A stretch of DNA of 14,043 bases from Anaerolineaceae bacterium (GTDB lineage Bacteria; Chloroflexota; Anaerolineae; Anaerolineales; Villigracilaceae): assembly GCA_009885445.1 (NCBI GenBank), contig VFKQ01000319.1, forward strand, positions 1 to 14,043. Reading direction: 5' to 3'. Below, piece after piece: positions 6,519-13,672 of this stretch. The notes beneath the pieces were generated by a model that worked only from the letters and a program-made list of their open reading frames with translations, searched no databases and was not told the DNA's origin. Position 1 is the first letter of the stretch. Each line of letters opens with the position of its first letter. Made by a program: the position numbers and the translations under genes.

Positions 6519-7958
6519 TTACTGCGCAGGCTGTTGCTGTTGCTCGTTGAGGAAAGACTCAAGTGTTGGGTCGAGCGGAATGCGATTGAGCCATGAGGTG
6601 AAGATGGTCAAGGACTTGATTTCATCGGCGGCTGTGCGCGCGCCGGCAAGCCAGTTGTCGAAGATGGACTGTTTAGCCGCCTGAATGGCGTCAGCGGTCA
6701 GCGGGCGGTCTTCGTGACCGAGGACTTGAATGATGTGAAAGCCAAAATCGGACTTGATCGGCTCGCTGATTTCGCCAACCTTGAGCGCGAAGGCGGACTC
6801 TTCAAAGGTCGCTACCATCGCGCCTCGCCCGAACCAACTCAGGTCGCCGCCTGAATCTTTGTTGCTAGTGTCGGTGGAGTGCTCGGCGGCCTGAGTGGCG
6901 AAGTCGTCGCCAGCTTTGAGGTGCTCAATAATGCTCAGCGCAGTGGCCAGATCGGCCACGAGGATGTGGCGCGCCCAGACCTGCTCTTCAGTGGATTTGA
7001 CTTCAGAGGTCATCGCGTCGAAGAGTTTTGTGCGGTACAAGTCGCTTTCGACGAGGCGGCGGTAGTCGGCCTCAGTAATGCCGATATCTGCGAACTGCAC
7101 CATGCTTTCGGCAAATTGGGTTTCAAAAGCTTCCACGGTGAAAGGTGTGGATGTGGGAGCCGGCGTGTAGGTGGCCGTCACGGTGGGGCTGAGTGTGACG
7201 GTCGGCGTGGCGGTGAGCGCCTCGGTGGGAGTCGGAGTCAACGAGGGTGTCGCCGTCTGGGTCAGGTCGGGCGTCATGGTGATGGTCGGGAACCAGGTGG
7301 CGGTGGGGGTGGGCGAACCCGCTTCGGTCGGGGTGGGTGTGATCGTCACCAGGGCCAACTGCGTCCCTGATAGAGTCGGGAAGACGATCTCAGTGGCGGT
7401 GGGTGCGGCGGTGGGTGTGCCGTCAACATAGAAGCCAAAGACTTCTTGCGTGCGCGCTTGAACTTCTGCTTCAGTTAACACAATGCCGCGTTTGGCCGCT
7501 TCCTCGCGGATGAGCATGTCGTTGACCAGGCCGTCAATCACGCTCTGGCCCAGGGGTTCGGCGCCTTCGGGTGAAAGTTGGAATTCAATTTGTTGAATTT
7601 GCTGGGCAACGTCCAGACCGAATTGCTCGTATTGCTTGTACTGCGCCCATTGGCCGATTAACTGCTGGCGTTGCAGGCGCACATGATATTGGAACTGACG
7701 TGTATTAATCACGTCTTCGCCCAACTGCACAATGGGCTGGTTGCGGACGAGGTAATCTGTCGCGTTGTTGATGGCGGCTACACTGCGGCTCTTGACGATG
7801 CCGGTCAGCGCAAAAATGAGCACGATGACGCCGATGGCCACCGCGCCCCATTGAATGTATTTACTCTGTTGGCGTTCGCGCGCCAAACGGGCGACGTGCT
7901 TGCGGGTTAAGACCGTTGTTCGCTGGTGTCGGTTTCTTGGGTTGTTTGATGGATCCAT
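6519..7958 (-). CDS. Membrane-anchored parvulin-type peptidyl-prolyl isomerase (SurA/PrsA-like foldase)
   Basis: A 479-residue foldase of the extracytoplasmic side. It has a basic cytoplasmic N-terminus (1-34), one membrane segment (about 35-55, QWGAVAIGVIVLIFALTGIV), and a SurA-N-like chaperone region (about 70-180) with LTEAEVQART. A Thr/Pro-rich low-complexity linker spans about 181-272, and the rest of the helical region is at 275-325. The parvulin rotamase domain is at about 327-415 (ARHILV at 329-334, DSGGDLSWFGRGAMV at 368-382, VGEISEPIKSDFGFHIIQV at 394-412), with a Gln-rich end. The linker splits the chaperone region in two. ATG at 7958 has GGAG (7966-7969) seven nt upstream; the TTG at 7976 would put that site inside the gene. 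It catalyses prolyl cis-trans isomerisation and assists folding of exported proteins. The rpsR gene is only 68 nt upstream, with a hairpin between them. Confidence 0.93.
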   Translation of the reverse strand: MDPSNNPRNRHQRTTVLTRKHVARLARERQQSKYIQWGAVAIGVIVLIFALTGIVKSRSVAAINNATDYLVRNQPIVQLGEDVINTRQFQYHVRLQRQQLIGQWAQYKQYEQFGLDVAQQIQQIEFQLSPEGAEPLGQSVIDGLVNDMLIREEAAKRGIVLTEAEVQARTQEVFGFYVDGTPTAAPTATEIVFPTLSGTQLALVTITPTPTEAGSPTPTATWFPTITMTPDLTQTATPSLTPTPTEALTATPTVTLSPTVTATYTPAPTSTPFTVEAFETQFAESMVQFADIGITEADYRRLVESDLYRTKLFDAMTSEVKSTEEQVWARHILVADLATALSIIEHLKAGDDFATQAAEHSTDTSNKDSGGDLSWFGRGAMVATFEESAFALKVGEISEPIKSDFGFHIIQVLGHEDRPLTADAIQAAKQSIFDNWLAGARTAADEIKSLTIFTSWLNRIPLDPTLESFLNEQQQQPAQ

Positions 7959-7975
7959 GATTTCTCTCCGTGGCA

Positions 7976-8016
7976 AAGAAACGGGGCATGGGGATTATCC
8001 ATGCCCCGTGTTTCTT
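7976..8016 (-). terminator. Hairpin closing the rpsF-ssb-rpsR operon
   Basis: Perfect 10-bp stem CGGGGCATGG (7982-7991) / CCATGCCCCG (7999-8008) with a 7-nt loop, extended by AAGAAA (7976-7981) and TTTCTT (8011-8016) past a 2-nt bulge. On the minus strand it is followed by TTTCTTT, a fair U-tract. It lies ten nt after the rpsR stop and just before the Shine-Dalgarno of the PPIase gene, so it may also act as an attenuator for read-through. Confidence 0.75.
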
Positions 8017-8026
8017 CGCGGTGTGA

Positions 8027-8323
8027 TTACTGGCGGCCTTCGTCTTGCGGACGGCCAGTGAAGGGCAGGATGGCGATGTGTCGCGCCTGTTTGATGGCGC
8101 GAGCCAGCACGCGCTGGTGTTTGGCGCAGGTGCCGGTTTGGCGGCGGGGACGGATCTTGCCATCGTCGGTGACGAGGCGTCTGAGCACGTCCGCCTTTTT
8201 GTAGTCAATAATCAACAGTTTGTCGGCGCAAAACTGGCAGAACTTGGGACGCGCGAAATATTTTCGGTCGCCGCCTTCGCCGCCGGACCCGCCTTCGGAT
8301 CCGCGCCTGTAATCTTCAGCCAT
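8027..8323 (-). CDS. rpsR: 30S ribosomal protein S18, zinc-ligand version
   Basis: A 98-residue bS18, which binds 16S rRNA with S6 in the platform of the small subunit. The core runs from ARPKFCQFC to HIAILPFTG (about 24-90), with [20 protein letters not shown] and GTCAKHQR. Cys29, Cys32, Cys66 and His69 form the CxxC...CxxH set of the zinc-binding (C+) S18 type; many bacteria have lost these. The N-terminal 20 residues are a Gly/Glu-rich extension. GAGGAG six nt before the ATG is a clear ribosome binding site. It is the last gene of rpsF-ssb-rpsR, 15 nt after ssb. Confidence 0.97.
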   Translation of the reverse strand: MAEDYRRGSEGGSGGEGGDRKYFARPKFCQFCADKLLIIDYKKADVLRRLVTDDGKIRPRRQTGTCAKHQRVLARAIKQARHIAILPFTGRPQDEGRQ

Positions 8324-8338
8324 AATAAACTCCTCGTA

Positions 8339-8758
8339 CTAAAAGGGAAAATCGGGTTCGTTCGGTACAGACATCGAGTCGTCATTTTCTGCCGGAGGGG
8401 GAGTCTCGTGAACATGATTGGCATCGCGGCGTTCGCCCAACATCAACATCTCATTGGCCACGATCTCCACGGTTGTGCGCTTCACGCCGTCCTTTTCCCA
8501 GCCTCTGCTTTGCAAGCGTCCCTCAATGTAGACTTGTTGTCCCTTAGTGAGGTATTGTTTGCAAATTTCCGCCAGGTTGCTCCAGGTGACGATGTTGAAC
8601 CACTCTGTTTCAGAATGACGCTCGCCGTCGCCGGAATTCCAAGTGCGGCTTACCGCCACGGTGAAAGTTGTGACAGGTTTGCCTGCGCCGGTGTAGCGCA
8701 TCTCGGGATCGCGGCCCAAATGGCCGATGATGGTGACTTTGTTCAAGCCTCGACTCAT
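8339..8758 (-). CDS. ssb: Single-stranded DNA-binding protein
   Basis: A 139-residue SSB. The OB fold spans about 1-108: LNKVTIIGHLGRDPEMRYT, then FTVAVSR, ETEWFNIVTW, LAEICKQYLTKGQQVYIEGRL, and TTVEIVANEMLML. A short, flexible Pro/Asn-rich linker leads to the acidic tip ending DFPF, the counterpart of the DIPF tail that recruits replication and repair partners. The protein coats single-stranded DNA as a tetramer in typical bacteria. GGAGG six nt before the ATG supports the start. It sits between rpsF and rpsR, a very common bacterial order. The linker is shorter than in E. coli. Confidence 0.97.
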   Translation of the reverse strand: MSRGLNKVTIIGHLGRDPEMRYTGAGKPVTTFTVAVSRTWNSGDGERHSETEWFNIVTWSNLAEICKQYLTKGQQVYIEGRLQSRGWEKDGVKRTTVEIVANEMLMLGERRDANHVHETPPPAENDDSMSVPNEPDFPF

Positions 8759-8791
8759 ATTAACCTCCGTGTCTACCGATGAGAAACGATG

Positions 8792-9076
8792 TTAGGCTAC
8801 CACGGCCAGCATGTGGCGCATGATGGGTTCTGTGAAACGAATGTTTCGTTCCAGGTCTGCGGTCTTGTTCGGCAAGATGCTCAGGTTAAACAGCACGTAG
8901 TTGCCATCGCGTTGTTTGTGAATAATGTAGGCCAGGCGACGCTTGCCCCACAAATCCACCTTGTCTATGGTGCCGCCAGATTCAGTGATCCAGCTGGAGA
9001 CTTTTTCAACGATACCGTTGAACGCAGTCTCGTCCAGATCGGGCTGGACAATGCAAGTCAATTCATATTTACGCAT
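8792..9076 (-). CDS. rpsF: 30S ribosomal protein S6
   Basis: A 94-residue bS6, of typical length. It begins MRKYELTCIVQPDLDE and continues with VEKVSSWITESGGTIDKVDLWGKRRLAYII, GNYVLFNLS and ERNIRFTEPIMRHMLAV, the usual ferredoxin-like fold that pairs with S18. I chose ATG 9076, where the S6 family starts; an ATG-type start at 9148 would add 24 unrelated residues. AAGGAGG (9087-9093) lies ten nt upstream, a slightly long spacing. It is the first gene of the rpsF-ssb-rpsR operon, 33 nt before ssb. Its leader contains several short hairpins and may be self-regulated. Confidence 0.96.
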   Translation of the reverse strand: MRKYELTCIVQPDLDETAFNGIVEKVSSWITESGGTIDKVDLWGKRRLAYIIHKQRDGNYVLFNLSILPNKTADLERNIRFTEPIMRHMLAVVA

Positions 9077-9080
9077 AGAG

Positions 9081-9158
9081 GGAAATCCTCCTTTCCATGG
9101 GTTTGCTCTCGTGCAGGCCGTTGGCCGGTCGGGAGCGGAAGGAGACACAGATTGTGTC
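9081..9158 (-). promoter_or_regulatory. Structured 5' leader of rpsF, possible S6:S18 autoregulatory RNA
   Basis: Three perfect inverted repeats lie in the leader: GACACA/TGTGTC (9144-9158), GGCC/GGCC around AAC (9116-9126 region), and GGAAA/TTTCC (9081-9096), whose loop GGAGGA holds the Shine-Dalgarno. Many rpsF leaders carry an RNA that binds the S6:S18 pair. I cannot confirm its conserved core here. No well-spaced promoter was found. Confidence 0.35.
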
Positions 9159-9195
9159 TAATTTACGAACGGGCGAGAGTTTATCACAGAATTTG

Positions 9196-10257
9196 TCAAC
9201 GCACATAAATTGGATTACTAAAAATCCAACCGCGCCGCGCACCCAAATAATTTTTGTGGACTTCCAGCCGGTAAGCGCCTCGCTCGCTGATAGCGAACGC
9301 GCCATGTTGAGTCCGCCTCAAATGCTCCACCGTTTGGCCGGATTGCACCAAAGTGACATCTGCCGCCGCTGGGAGCGAAAACTCCAACATCACGCCGTCG
9401 CCCAGCGGAATCTCCTCGCCCATCGTGGCGGACGATTCGCGTCCCTGCGCGCTGAAGCGGAATCCGCGCGTCGGCGCGATGAGGTCGTAGCCCACCCAGC
9501 CGCGACCCGCTCCCAGAGAGGCCAGAACCGCTTCACGGTCCGCGCTGGTTTCGCCCGTGAGGGCAGAGTCAATTAGCAGGTGCGTATTGAGCGCAGAGAA
9601 GTGAAAGTCGTAGGGGAAGATAATCCACTTGAGTGGGCCGAGGTGATACGGAATCGCGTGCGCGTCGGAGCCGCCAATTGCCGCGATGTGCTGACCGGCG
9701 GCGAGCAGTGCGTCCCATTTTTTGAGCGTGTCTGCGTTGGGGCCGTGACCGTAGAGTTGCGGAAAATAAACATGCAGGAGCGCGCTGGGCCAATTGCCGA
9801 TGACGGTTTTAAATTCGCTGAGGTGATTCCAAATTTCGAGACCAGTGAAACCGCTGACCTCCCAGTTGACCCAGGTGATGTCGGTTTCGCCGAAGAGCGG
9901 CGCGTCGGTTTCGTGCGGATGCGCGAGGAAGCAGATGCCGCCCGACTCGCGCACAGCGTTGATTAATTCTTGCGGATTTTGCGCGAGCGTGGCGAGGTCG
10001 CGGTTCGCGCCGAAGACGAGCAGATGATTCTTTTGCGGGTCGCGCGCCTGGTCGTGGACTTCCTGCCCGATGAGCATGAGCAGACGCTTGCCATCTTTTT
10101 CGCGCCAGCCCTCGAAACCCTCGACGAAGATGTTGTGGTCGGTGACGATGACCACGTCCACATTCTGACGCATGGCCGCCGCCGCGATGTCGCTGTGCAG
10201 GCCGTGGCCGTCGGAGTAGCGCGTGTGCATGTGCAAGTTGACGGTGATTTCGTGCAT
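9196..10257 (-). CDS. PHP-domain metal-dependent phosphoesterase
   Basis: A 353-residue protein with a full PHP metal site. The motifs are HMHTRYSDG (His9, His11, Asp16), TDHN (Asp40, His41), GQEV (Glu67), LAHPHE (His113, His115), LEIWN (Glu141), and GGSDAH (Asp198, His200). This fold binds two or three metal ions and hydrolyses phosphate esters. Members include histidinol phosphatase, polymerase-associated PHP domains and nucleotide/RNA phosphatases. The C-terminal 100 residues are a beta-rich region (about 255-353) I do not recognise, possibly substrate-positioning. It is the last gene of a compact set with the DinB-like and membrane proteins, six nt after the latter. It lacks a clear ribosome binding site and is probably translationally coupled. 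Substrate unknown. Confidence 0.88.
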   Translation of the reverse strand: MHEITVNLHMHTRYSDGHGLHSDIAAAAMRQNVDVVIVTDHNIFVEGFEGWREKDGKRLLMLIGQEVHDQARDPQKNHLLVFGANRDLATLAQNPQELINAVRESGGICFLAHPHETDAPLFGETDITWVNWEVSGFTGLEIWNHLSEFKTVIGNWPSALLHVYFPQLYGHGPNADTLKKWDALLAAGQHIAAIGGSDAHAIPYHLGPLKWIIFPYDFHFSALNTHLLIDSALTGETSADREAVLASLGAGRGWVGYDLIAPTRGFRFSAQGRESSATMGEEIPLGDGVMLEFSLPAAADVTLVQSGQTVEHLRRTQHGAFAISERGAYRLEVHKNYLGARRGWIFSNPIYVR

Positions 10258-10263
10258 AAATTT

Positions 10264-10674
10264 TTAGGCTCGCTGGTAATATGCCAAAATATTTGGCCGC
10301 GTGAGGAAATATATAATGACCGCCACGATGGGCAGGCCGATGAGCGCTTCTGGTTTAATGCCGCTGACCGCGCCGAGCGTGTCGCCGATTAAGTTCATGA
10401 TCAATATGGTCAGGCCTGCAATGTAGCCCCAATATTTCCCACGCAAGAGTCCGATAGCGGAGGCGGCACAGGCAAGGCTGACAACTAAAAGCAAAATTGG
10501 CGCGCCAATGCCCATGCCATCAAAAGCTGTCCGCGCGGTTGGGTTAACCCGCCACATGGGCTCAAGCGGTCCGCCGGGCGTGAGCAGGGAAATGGCGGAG
10601 AGCCCGCTCATCAACGTGCCGAAGATGAAAAAATAACCGAAGAGGCTGATGGCGATAGGTGGCTTTGAAATCAT
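10264..10674 (-). CDS. Small integral membrane protein, four predicted helices
   Basis: A 136-residue hydrophobic protein with membrane segments at about 6-31, 55-76, 81-103 and 109-126; the last residues (ILAYYQRA) are cytoplasmic-like. The loop 32-54 (TPGGPLEPMWRVNPTARTA) is the only polar stretch. I do not recognise a family. It starts six nt after the stop of the DinB-like gene, with AAGG inside that gene as a likely ribosome binding site. The next gene, the PHP protein, follows after six nt, so the three are almost surely co-transcribed. No catalytic motif is visible. Confidence 0.8.
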   Translation of the reverse strand: MISKPPIAISLFGYFFIFGTLMSGLSAISLLTPGGPLEPMWRVNPTARTAFDGMGIGAPILLLVVSLACAASAIGLLRGKYWGYIAGLTILIMNLIGDTLGAVSGIKPEALIGLPIVAVIIYFLTRPNILAYYQRA

Positions 10675-10680
10675 GACGCG

Positions 10681-11151
10681 TTAGCCTTGAAGAATTTCTT
10701 CGCGATGTTTGCGGTAATCACGGACGAGTGAGTCGACACAGCGGGCTACCGTCGTCGGTCCGCCGCGATAGTGGACGATGCCCGTATCGAGTTCCCATTC
10801 ATCTTCGTCAATGGATTGCAGATATAGCGCGAGCGCGTCCATGCCGCTGGATAATTGTGTCAGGAGAATCGTACGGTCTGTAGAATTGTACTGCTCGAAA
10901 AATTTTGCGTTGACCTTGCGATAGTCATTCGTGCCATCGTAAAAATAAAATGGTTCAACGCCTTCACGCAACATCCCGCACCCGACGAGGGTGATGCGAT
11001 TCCAGCCGACGAGGTGGGCGACGATGTCACGCGGAGTCCAGTCACCGAGGGATTTGGTGAAGCCGTCTGTGTTGAGTCCTTGCACGGCTTCGACGAAATC
11101 TTTGTAGGCGGTCTTTAGATCTGAGAGTTGTTTGGTTTTGTTGTCAAACAT
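10681..11151 (-). CDS. DinB-like four-helix bundle protein (ClbS/DfsB or mycothiol-transferase type)
   Basis: A 156-residue protein with the DinB/ClbS signature DWTPRDIVAHLVGWNR (37-52), four predicted helices, and a helix with SLVRDYRKHREEIL near the end. His46 and His149 are candidate metal ligands. Family members act as thiol-dependent transferases or as small protective proteins (ClbS hydrolyses colibactin in E. coli); most are uncharacterised. The ATG has no clear ribosome binding site before it. It is first of the three-gene set, with the membrane protein only six nt behind. The subfamily is uncertain. Confidence 0.8.
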   Translation of the reverse strand: MFDNKTKQLSDLKTAYKDFVEAVQGLNTDGFTKSLGDWTPRDIVAHLVGWNRITLVGCGMLREGVEPFYFYDGTNDYRKVNAKFFEQYNSTDRTILLTQLSSGMDALALYLQSIDEDEWELDTGIVHYRGGPTTVARCVDSLVRDYRKHREEILQG

Positions 11152-11184
11152 GGGCGGCTCACTTTTCAGAGATGAATCACTTTC

Positions 11185-11301
11185 TCATTTAATCGAATGG
11201 AGTCCCGCTATTCCAACTGGAAAAAACAGGAATATCGGAACAACCCAAGCGAACACCCCAATTCCAACCGATTGCCAATTTGTCAATTTCTTCTGTTCCA
11301 T
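11185..11301 (-). CDS. 38-residue membrane mini-protein with TNWQxVxIG motif
   Basis: A short frame beginning MEQKKLTNWQSVGIG and continuing with a hydrophobic helix (VFAWVVPIFLFFPVGIAGL) to HSIK and a TGA stop. AAAGGGA four nt before the ATG is a moderate ribosome binding site. The TNWQSVGIG stretch matches TNWQAVRIG at residues 105-113 of the membrane protein encoded just upstream on the same strand. At DNA level this is a shared tgacaaa-tggcaa-cggtt core. Both motifs lie at the membrane entry of a helix. The 26-nt gap to that gene suggests one transcript. It is probably real, but expression is unproven and no function can be given. It may be a decayed copy of the neighbour's first membrane helix. 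Confidence 0.6.
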   Translation of the reverse strand: MEQKKLTNWQSVGIGVFAWVVPIFLFFPVGIAGLHSIK

Positions 11302-11327
11302 TTCGTCCCTTTAGCGCTCATCGAAGA

Positions 11328-11906
11328 TTACCCGTGCGGCGCCAATAGTAGCGCAAATAGTGTAAAGCCTCCCACCCAAATCCCTATCCAAGCCCCGATC
11401 CGAGTTCCTTGCAATGAATTAGACAGATATTTTCCAATCAGTGCCCCCACTATACCTAACACGCCACCTATAATGCTATAAGAGATTATCATTCCAAAGT
11501 AGAACGCAAGATCAGATAAAAGTATTATCGAGAATATTGCAAAGGTTGTGCCAAATCCTACCTGTGCTCCGATCCGAACCGCTTGCCAGTTTGTCACAGG
11601 AGCATCTCTTTCCAATTGTTCTTTTTTTGCCTTGATGCGCGCGACTTCTCGATTTGTCAATCCCTCTTCCATTTCTTCTTTCGTTAATACAATACCCAAT
11701 TTCACCAGTGCGCTTGTAGCCGCGCCGCGAACATTTTTGTTGTCGTCGGAAGTTGCCGCATTTCTCAGAGCATCTATGACGTTTTGATTGCTGGCTTTTT
11801 GTTCCTCCAATGAGCCAACGGCCCACGCTCGAACTTGCGCATCACTCGATGTTTGCAGTTGCTCGAGGAGATCCTCAATGCTGGGGGCTTGGATTTGTTC
11901 AATCAT
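11328..11906 (-). CDS. HEAT-repeat protein with C-terminal membrane helices
   Basis: A 192-residue protein. Two HEAT-like helical repeats fill about 9-71 (VRAWAVGSLEEQ and VRGAATSALVKLG), followed by a charged helix (75-101). A TNWQAVRIG segment (105-113) then leads into about three membrane segments: 113-131, 135-158 (Gly-rich GGVLGIVGALIG) and 170-188. The HEAT part should lie in the cytoplasm and bind a protein partner; the rest anchors it. AAAGGAG five nt before the ATG (11912-11918) supports the start. I do not recognise a specific family. The small ORF downstream shares its TNWQ motif. Confidence 0.8.
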   Translation of the reverse strand: MIEQIQAPSIEDLLEQLQTSSDAQVRAWAVGSLEEQKASNQNVIDALRNAATSDDNKNVRGAATSALVKLGIVLTKEEMEEGLTNREVARIKAKKEQLERDAPVTNWQAVRIGAQVGFGTTFAIFSIILLSDLAFYFGMIISYSIIGGVLGIVGALIGKYLSNSLQGTRIGAWIGIWVGGFTLFALLLAPHG

Positions 11907-11973
11907 TTTTACTCCTTTAACTTCTTCGGCCTACATTTATGTAACCCCTCATGGTTGTGATTAGTTGCTTTTA

Positions 11974-13056
11974 TCACTCGATATTGCGCCGCGCAATCTC
12001 CACCCGCACAACCGGCGCGACCTTCGTGCCGAATAACTCAACAGCGTGCATCATTTTCTTGTGCTCGATGGCGTTGTTGCCTATGTACATGGTGAAGCGC
12101 TGATGGTTAAAGATTTCGTGTTGAAAAAGAATCTTTTCGATAACTTCCTCTGGCGTGCCCACAAAATCGGAGCCGCGCAGGAGGCGTTGTTGCTCCAGTT
12201 GTTTTTGCGTCGCCGGTGACCAGCCGCGCTCGCGGCCGATCTTGTTCATGTTAAAAGTTTGAATCGGATAATACTCGTCCACGGCTTCTTGCGAATTGTC
12301 GGCGATGAATCCGTGCGAGTTGATGCTCAGTGGAATCTGAGTGGGGTCGTAGCCGCTCTCGGCGGAGGATTGGCGATACAGCTCAAGGAACGGGGCGAAG
12401 CGCTCGGGTTGCCCGCCGATGATGGCCAGCGCCATCGGCAGTCCGAGCGAGGCCGCGCGGACAACGGACTCGGGCGTCCCACCGACGGCTATCCAAAGTG
12501 GAATCTGTTTTTGCACGGGACGAGGGAAGACGGGCAGGTCTTCGAGCGGCGCGCGGAAGCGGCCTTTCCAGGTGACGCGCTCACGTTCGTTGAGTTGTTT
12601 GAGTAGAAGCAATTTTTCTTCAAAGAGTCCATCGTAATCGTGCAAGTCGTAACCGAAGAGTGGAAATGACTCGATGAACGAGCCGCGACCAGCCATGATT
12701 TCGGCGCGGCCATTCGAGATCAAGTCCACGGTGGCGAATTGCTGAAAGACGCGCACGGGGTCCTCGGAGCTGAGCACCGTCACAGCGGTGGAGAGGCGGA
12801 TGTTCTTCGTCCGCGCGGCGGCAGCGCCCAGCACTACCGTCGGCGCTGAGACGAGGTACTCGGTACGGTGATGCTCGCCGATGCCGAACACGTCGAGTCC
12901 GGTTTGGTCGGCCAGCTCAATCACTTCGAGTAAATTGCGAATCACTTCGGCGGGGTCTTTCTTCGCGCCGGTCAGCGGGTTCGTGCCTGCGTCCACGAAG
13001 GTATACAGGCCGAGTTCAAAAGGGCGATTTTGATTGGAGGGGGAGGTTGTGTCCAT
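11974..13056 (-). CDS. LLM-class flavin-dependent oxidoreductase
   Basis: A 360-residue luciferase-like monooxygenase fold (TIM barrel, FMN or F420). Visible features are LGLYTFVDA (15-23), FGIGEHHR (57-64) with the conserved [36 protein letters not shown] (95-127), PLFGYD (132-137), and [13 protein letters not shown] (186-198). Members oxidise or reduce diverse small molecules; the substrate cannot be told, and whether it uses FMN or F420 is open. No clear ribosome binding site precedes the ATG at 13056. A possible TATGAT -10 box lies at 13093-13088, close enough for a short leader. It is separated from the GNAT gene by an inverted-repeat region, so it may be a separate unit. Confidence 0.9.
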   Translation of the reverse strand: MDTTSPSNQNRPFELGLYTFVDAGTNPLTGAKKDPAEVIRNLLEVIELADQTGLDVFGIGEHHRTEYLVSAPTVVLGAAAARTKNIRLSTAVTVLSSEDPVRVFQQFATVDLISNGRAEIMAGRGSFIESFPLFGYDLHDYDGLFEEKLLLLKQLNERERVTWKGRFRAPLEDLPVFPRPVQKQIPLWIAVGGTPESVVRAASLGLPMALAIIGGQPERFAPFLELYRQSSAESGYDPTQIPLSINSHGFIADNSQEAVDEYYPIQTFNMNKIGRERGWSPATQKQLEQQRLLRGSDFVGTPEEVIEKILFQHEIFNHQRFTMYIGNNAIEHKKMMHAVELFGTKVAPVVRVEIARRNIE

Positions 13057-13105
13057 GGTTGCGGGTTAGATGGGCTTGGTGGAGATAATCATACATGCGG
13101 GATTC

Positions 13106-13176
13106 GCCACAGAGCACACCGGGTTTTTTGAGAAGCTCATTTAGGATCGGTTTTTTTTCTCTGCGTTCTCTGTGGC
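13106..13176. repeat. Inverted-repeat element spanning the GNAT 3' end
   Basis: Perfect 9-bp arms GCCACAGAG (13106-13114) and CTCTGTGGC (13168-13176), 53 nt apart. Each is followed inward by a purine/pyrimidine-rich tract (a run of A/T and GGTTTTTT). The right arm lies inside the GNAT gene and its stop. Interspersed repeats of the CTCTGYGTTCTCTGTGGC type occur in several bacterial genomes; that comparison is from memory. Confidence 0.55.
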
Positions 13177-13671
13177 AAATAACCTGAGTTCAATATCATC
13201 CGCCGCAAGGCGCACCATTTTTTCGAAAACAAAGCCGAGTTTTTCGAGCACGCGCACAGACGGCTCGTTGGCCGGGTCGACGATGGCGACGACGCGCGTG
13301 AGGCCGGCTTTGTCCCAGCCAAATTTCAGCCAAGCCTGCGCCGATTCAACTGCATAGCCTTTGCCCCAGTAACGCGGAAGGAAGGCATAACCTAAATCTA
13401 CATCGGGGAGCGTGTCGCGGCGAATCAGTCCGCACATGCCGGTCACTTCACCAGTTTCTTTGATGACAACCGCGGCGAGACCGAATCCATTTTTGGCGTA
13501 ACTGTTCAGCGCGGCGTTGGTGATGTACGTGCGCGCCTCTTCATCCGTGTGCACATTGCGCTGGCCGATGTTCTGAATGAACGAGGGATCGTTGAGTAGC
13601 TCAATAATGAAGGCGGTGTCGTCCGCAGTGAGCGGACGGAGTAGCAGACGTGGGGTTTCGAGTGTGTCCAT
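13141..13671 (-). CDS. GNAT N-acetyltransferase, RimJ/RimL-like
   Basis: A 176-residue acetyltransferase. It starts with METPRLLLRPL-type sequence (here MDTLETPRLLLRPLTADD), and has MCGLIRRD (79-86), DLGYAFLPRYWGKGYAVESAQAWL (92-115) with the acetyl-CoA pyrophosphate loop R100-YW-G103-K-G105, and NEPSVRVLEKLGF (135-147), the family's last motif. It transfers acetyl groups from acetyl-CoA to an amine, typically a protein N-terminus or small molecule. The ATG at 13671 fits the family; the longer frame up to 13773 would add 34 residues overlapping the HAD remnant. It starts one nt after the HAD stop (TAAAATG), indicating coupling. The last dozen residues (ATENAEKKNRS) are encoded by one arm of the inverted repeat, so the natural end may have been replaced. 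Confidence 0.9.
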   Translation of the reverse strand: MDTLETPRLLLRPLTADDTAFIIELLNDPSFIQNIGQRNVHTDEEARTYITNAALNSYAKNGFGLAAVVIKETGEVTGMCGLIRRDTLPDVDLGYAFLPRYWGKGYAVESAQAWLKFGWDKAGLTRVVAIVDPANEPSVRVLEKLGFVFEKMVRLAADDIELRLFATENAEKKNRS

Positions 13672-13672
13672 T

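Noticed and set aside
7171..7420. Possible tandem repeat or CRISPR-like array
   Set aside because: The repetitiveness comes from Thr/Pro codons in a continuous reading frame; units vary and there are no regular spacers.
6879..7431. Gly/Val-rich + strand frames opposite the foldase linker
   Set aside because: They mirror the Thr/Pro-rich linker codons on the other strand and have no independent support.
8045..8782. A 245-codon + strand frame across rpsR and ssb
   Set aside because: It is antisense to two certain genes and its sequence shows no family; long shadow frames are expected in GC-rich codons.
9077..9148. Longer S6 start adding 24 residues
   Set aside because: The added residues are not S6-like, and the ATG at 9076 matches the family start with a good ribosome binding site.
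9194..9199. TTGACA on the minus strand as -35 of the rpsF operon
   Set aside because: It is a perfect -35 hexamer, but no -10 box follows at 16-18 nt; the nearest TAAACT is only ten nt away.
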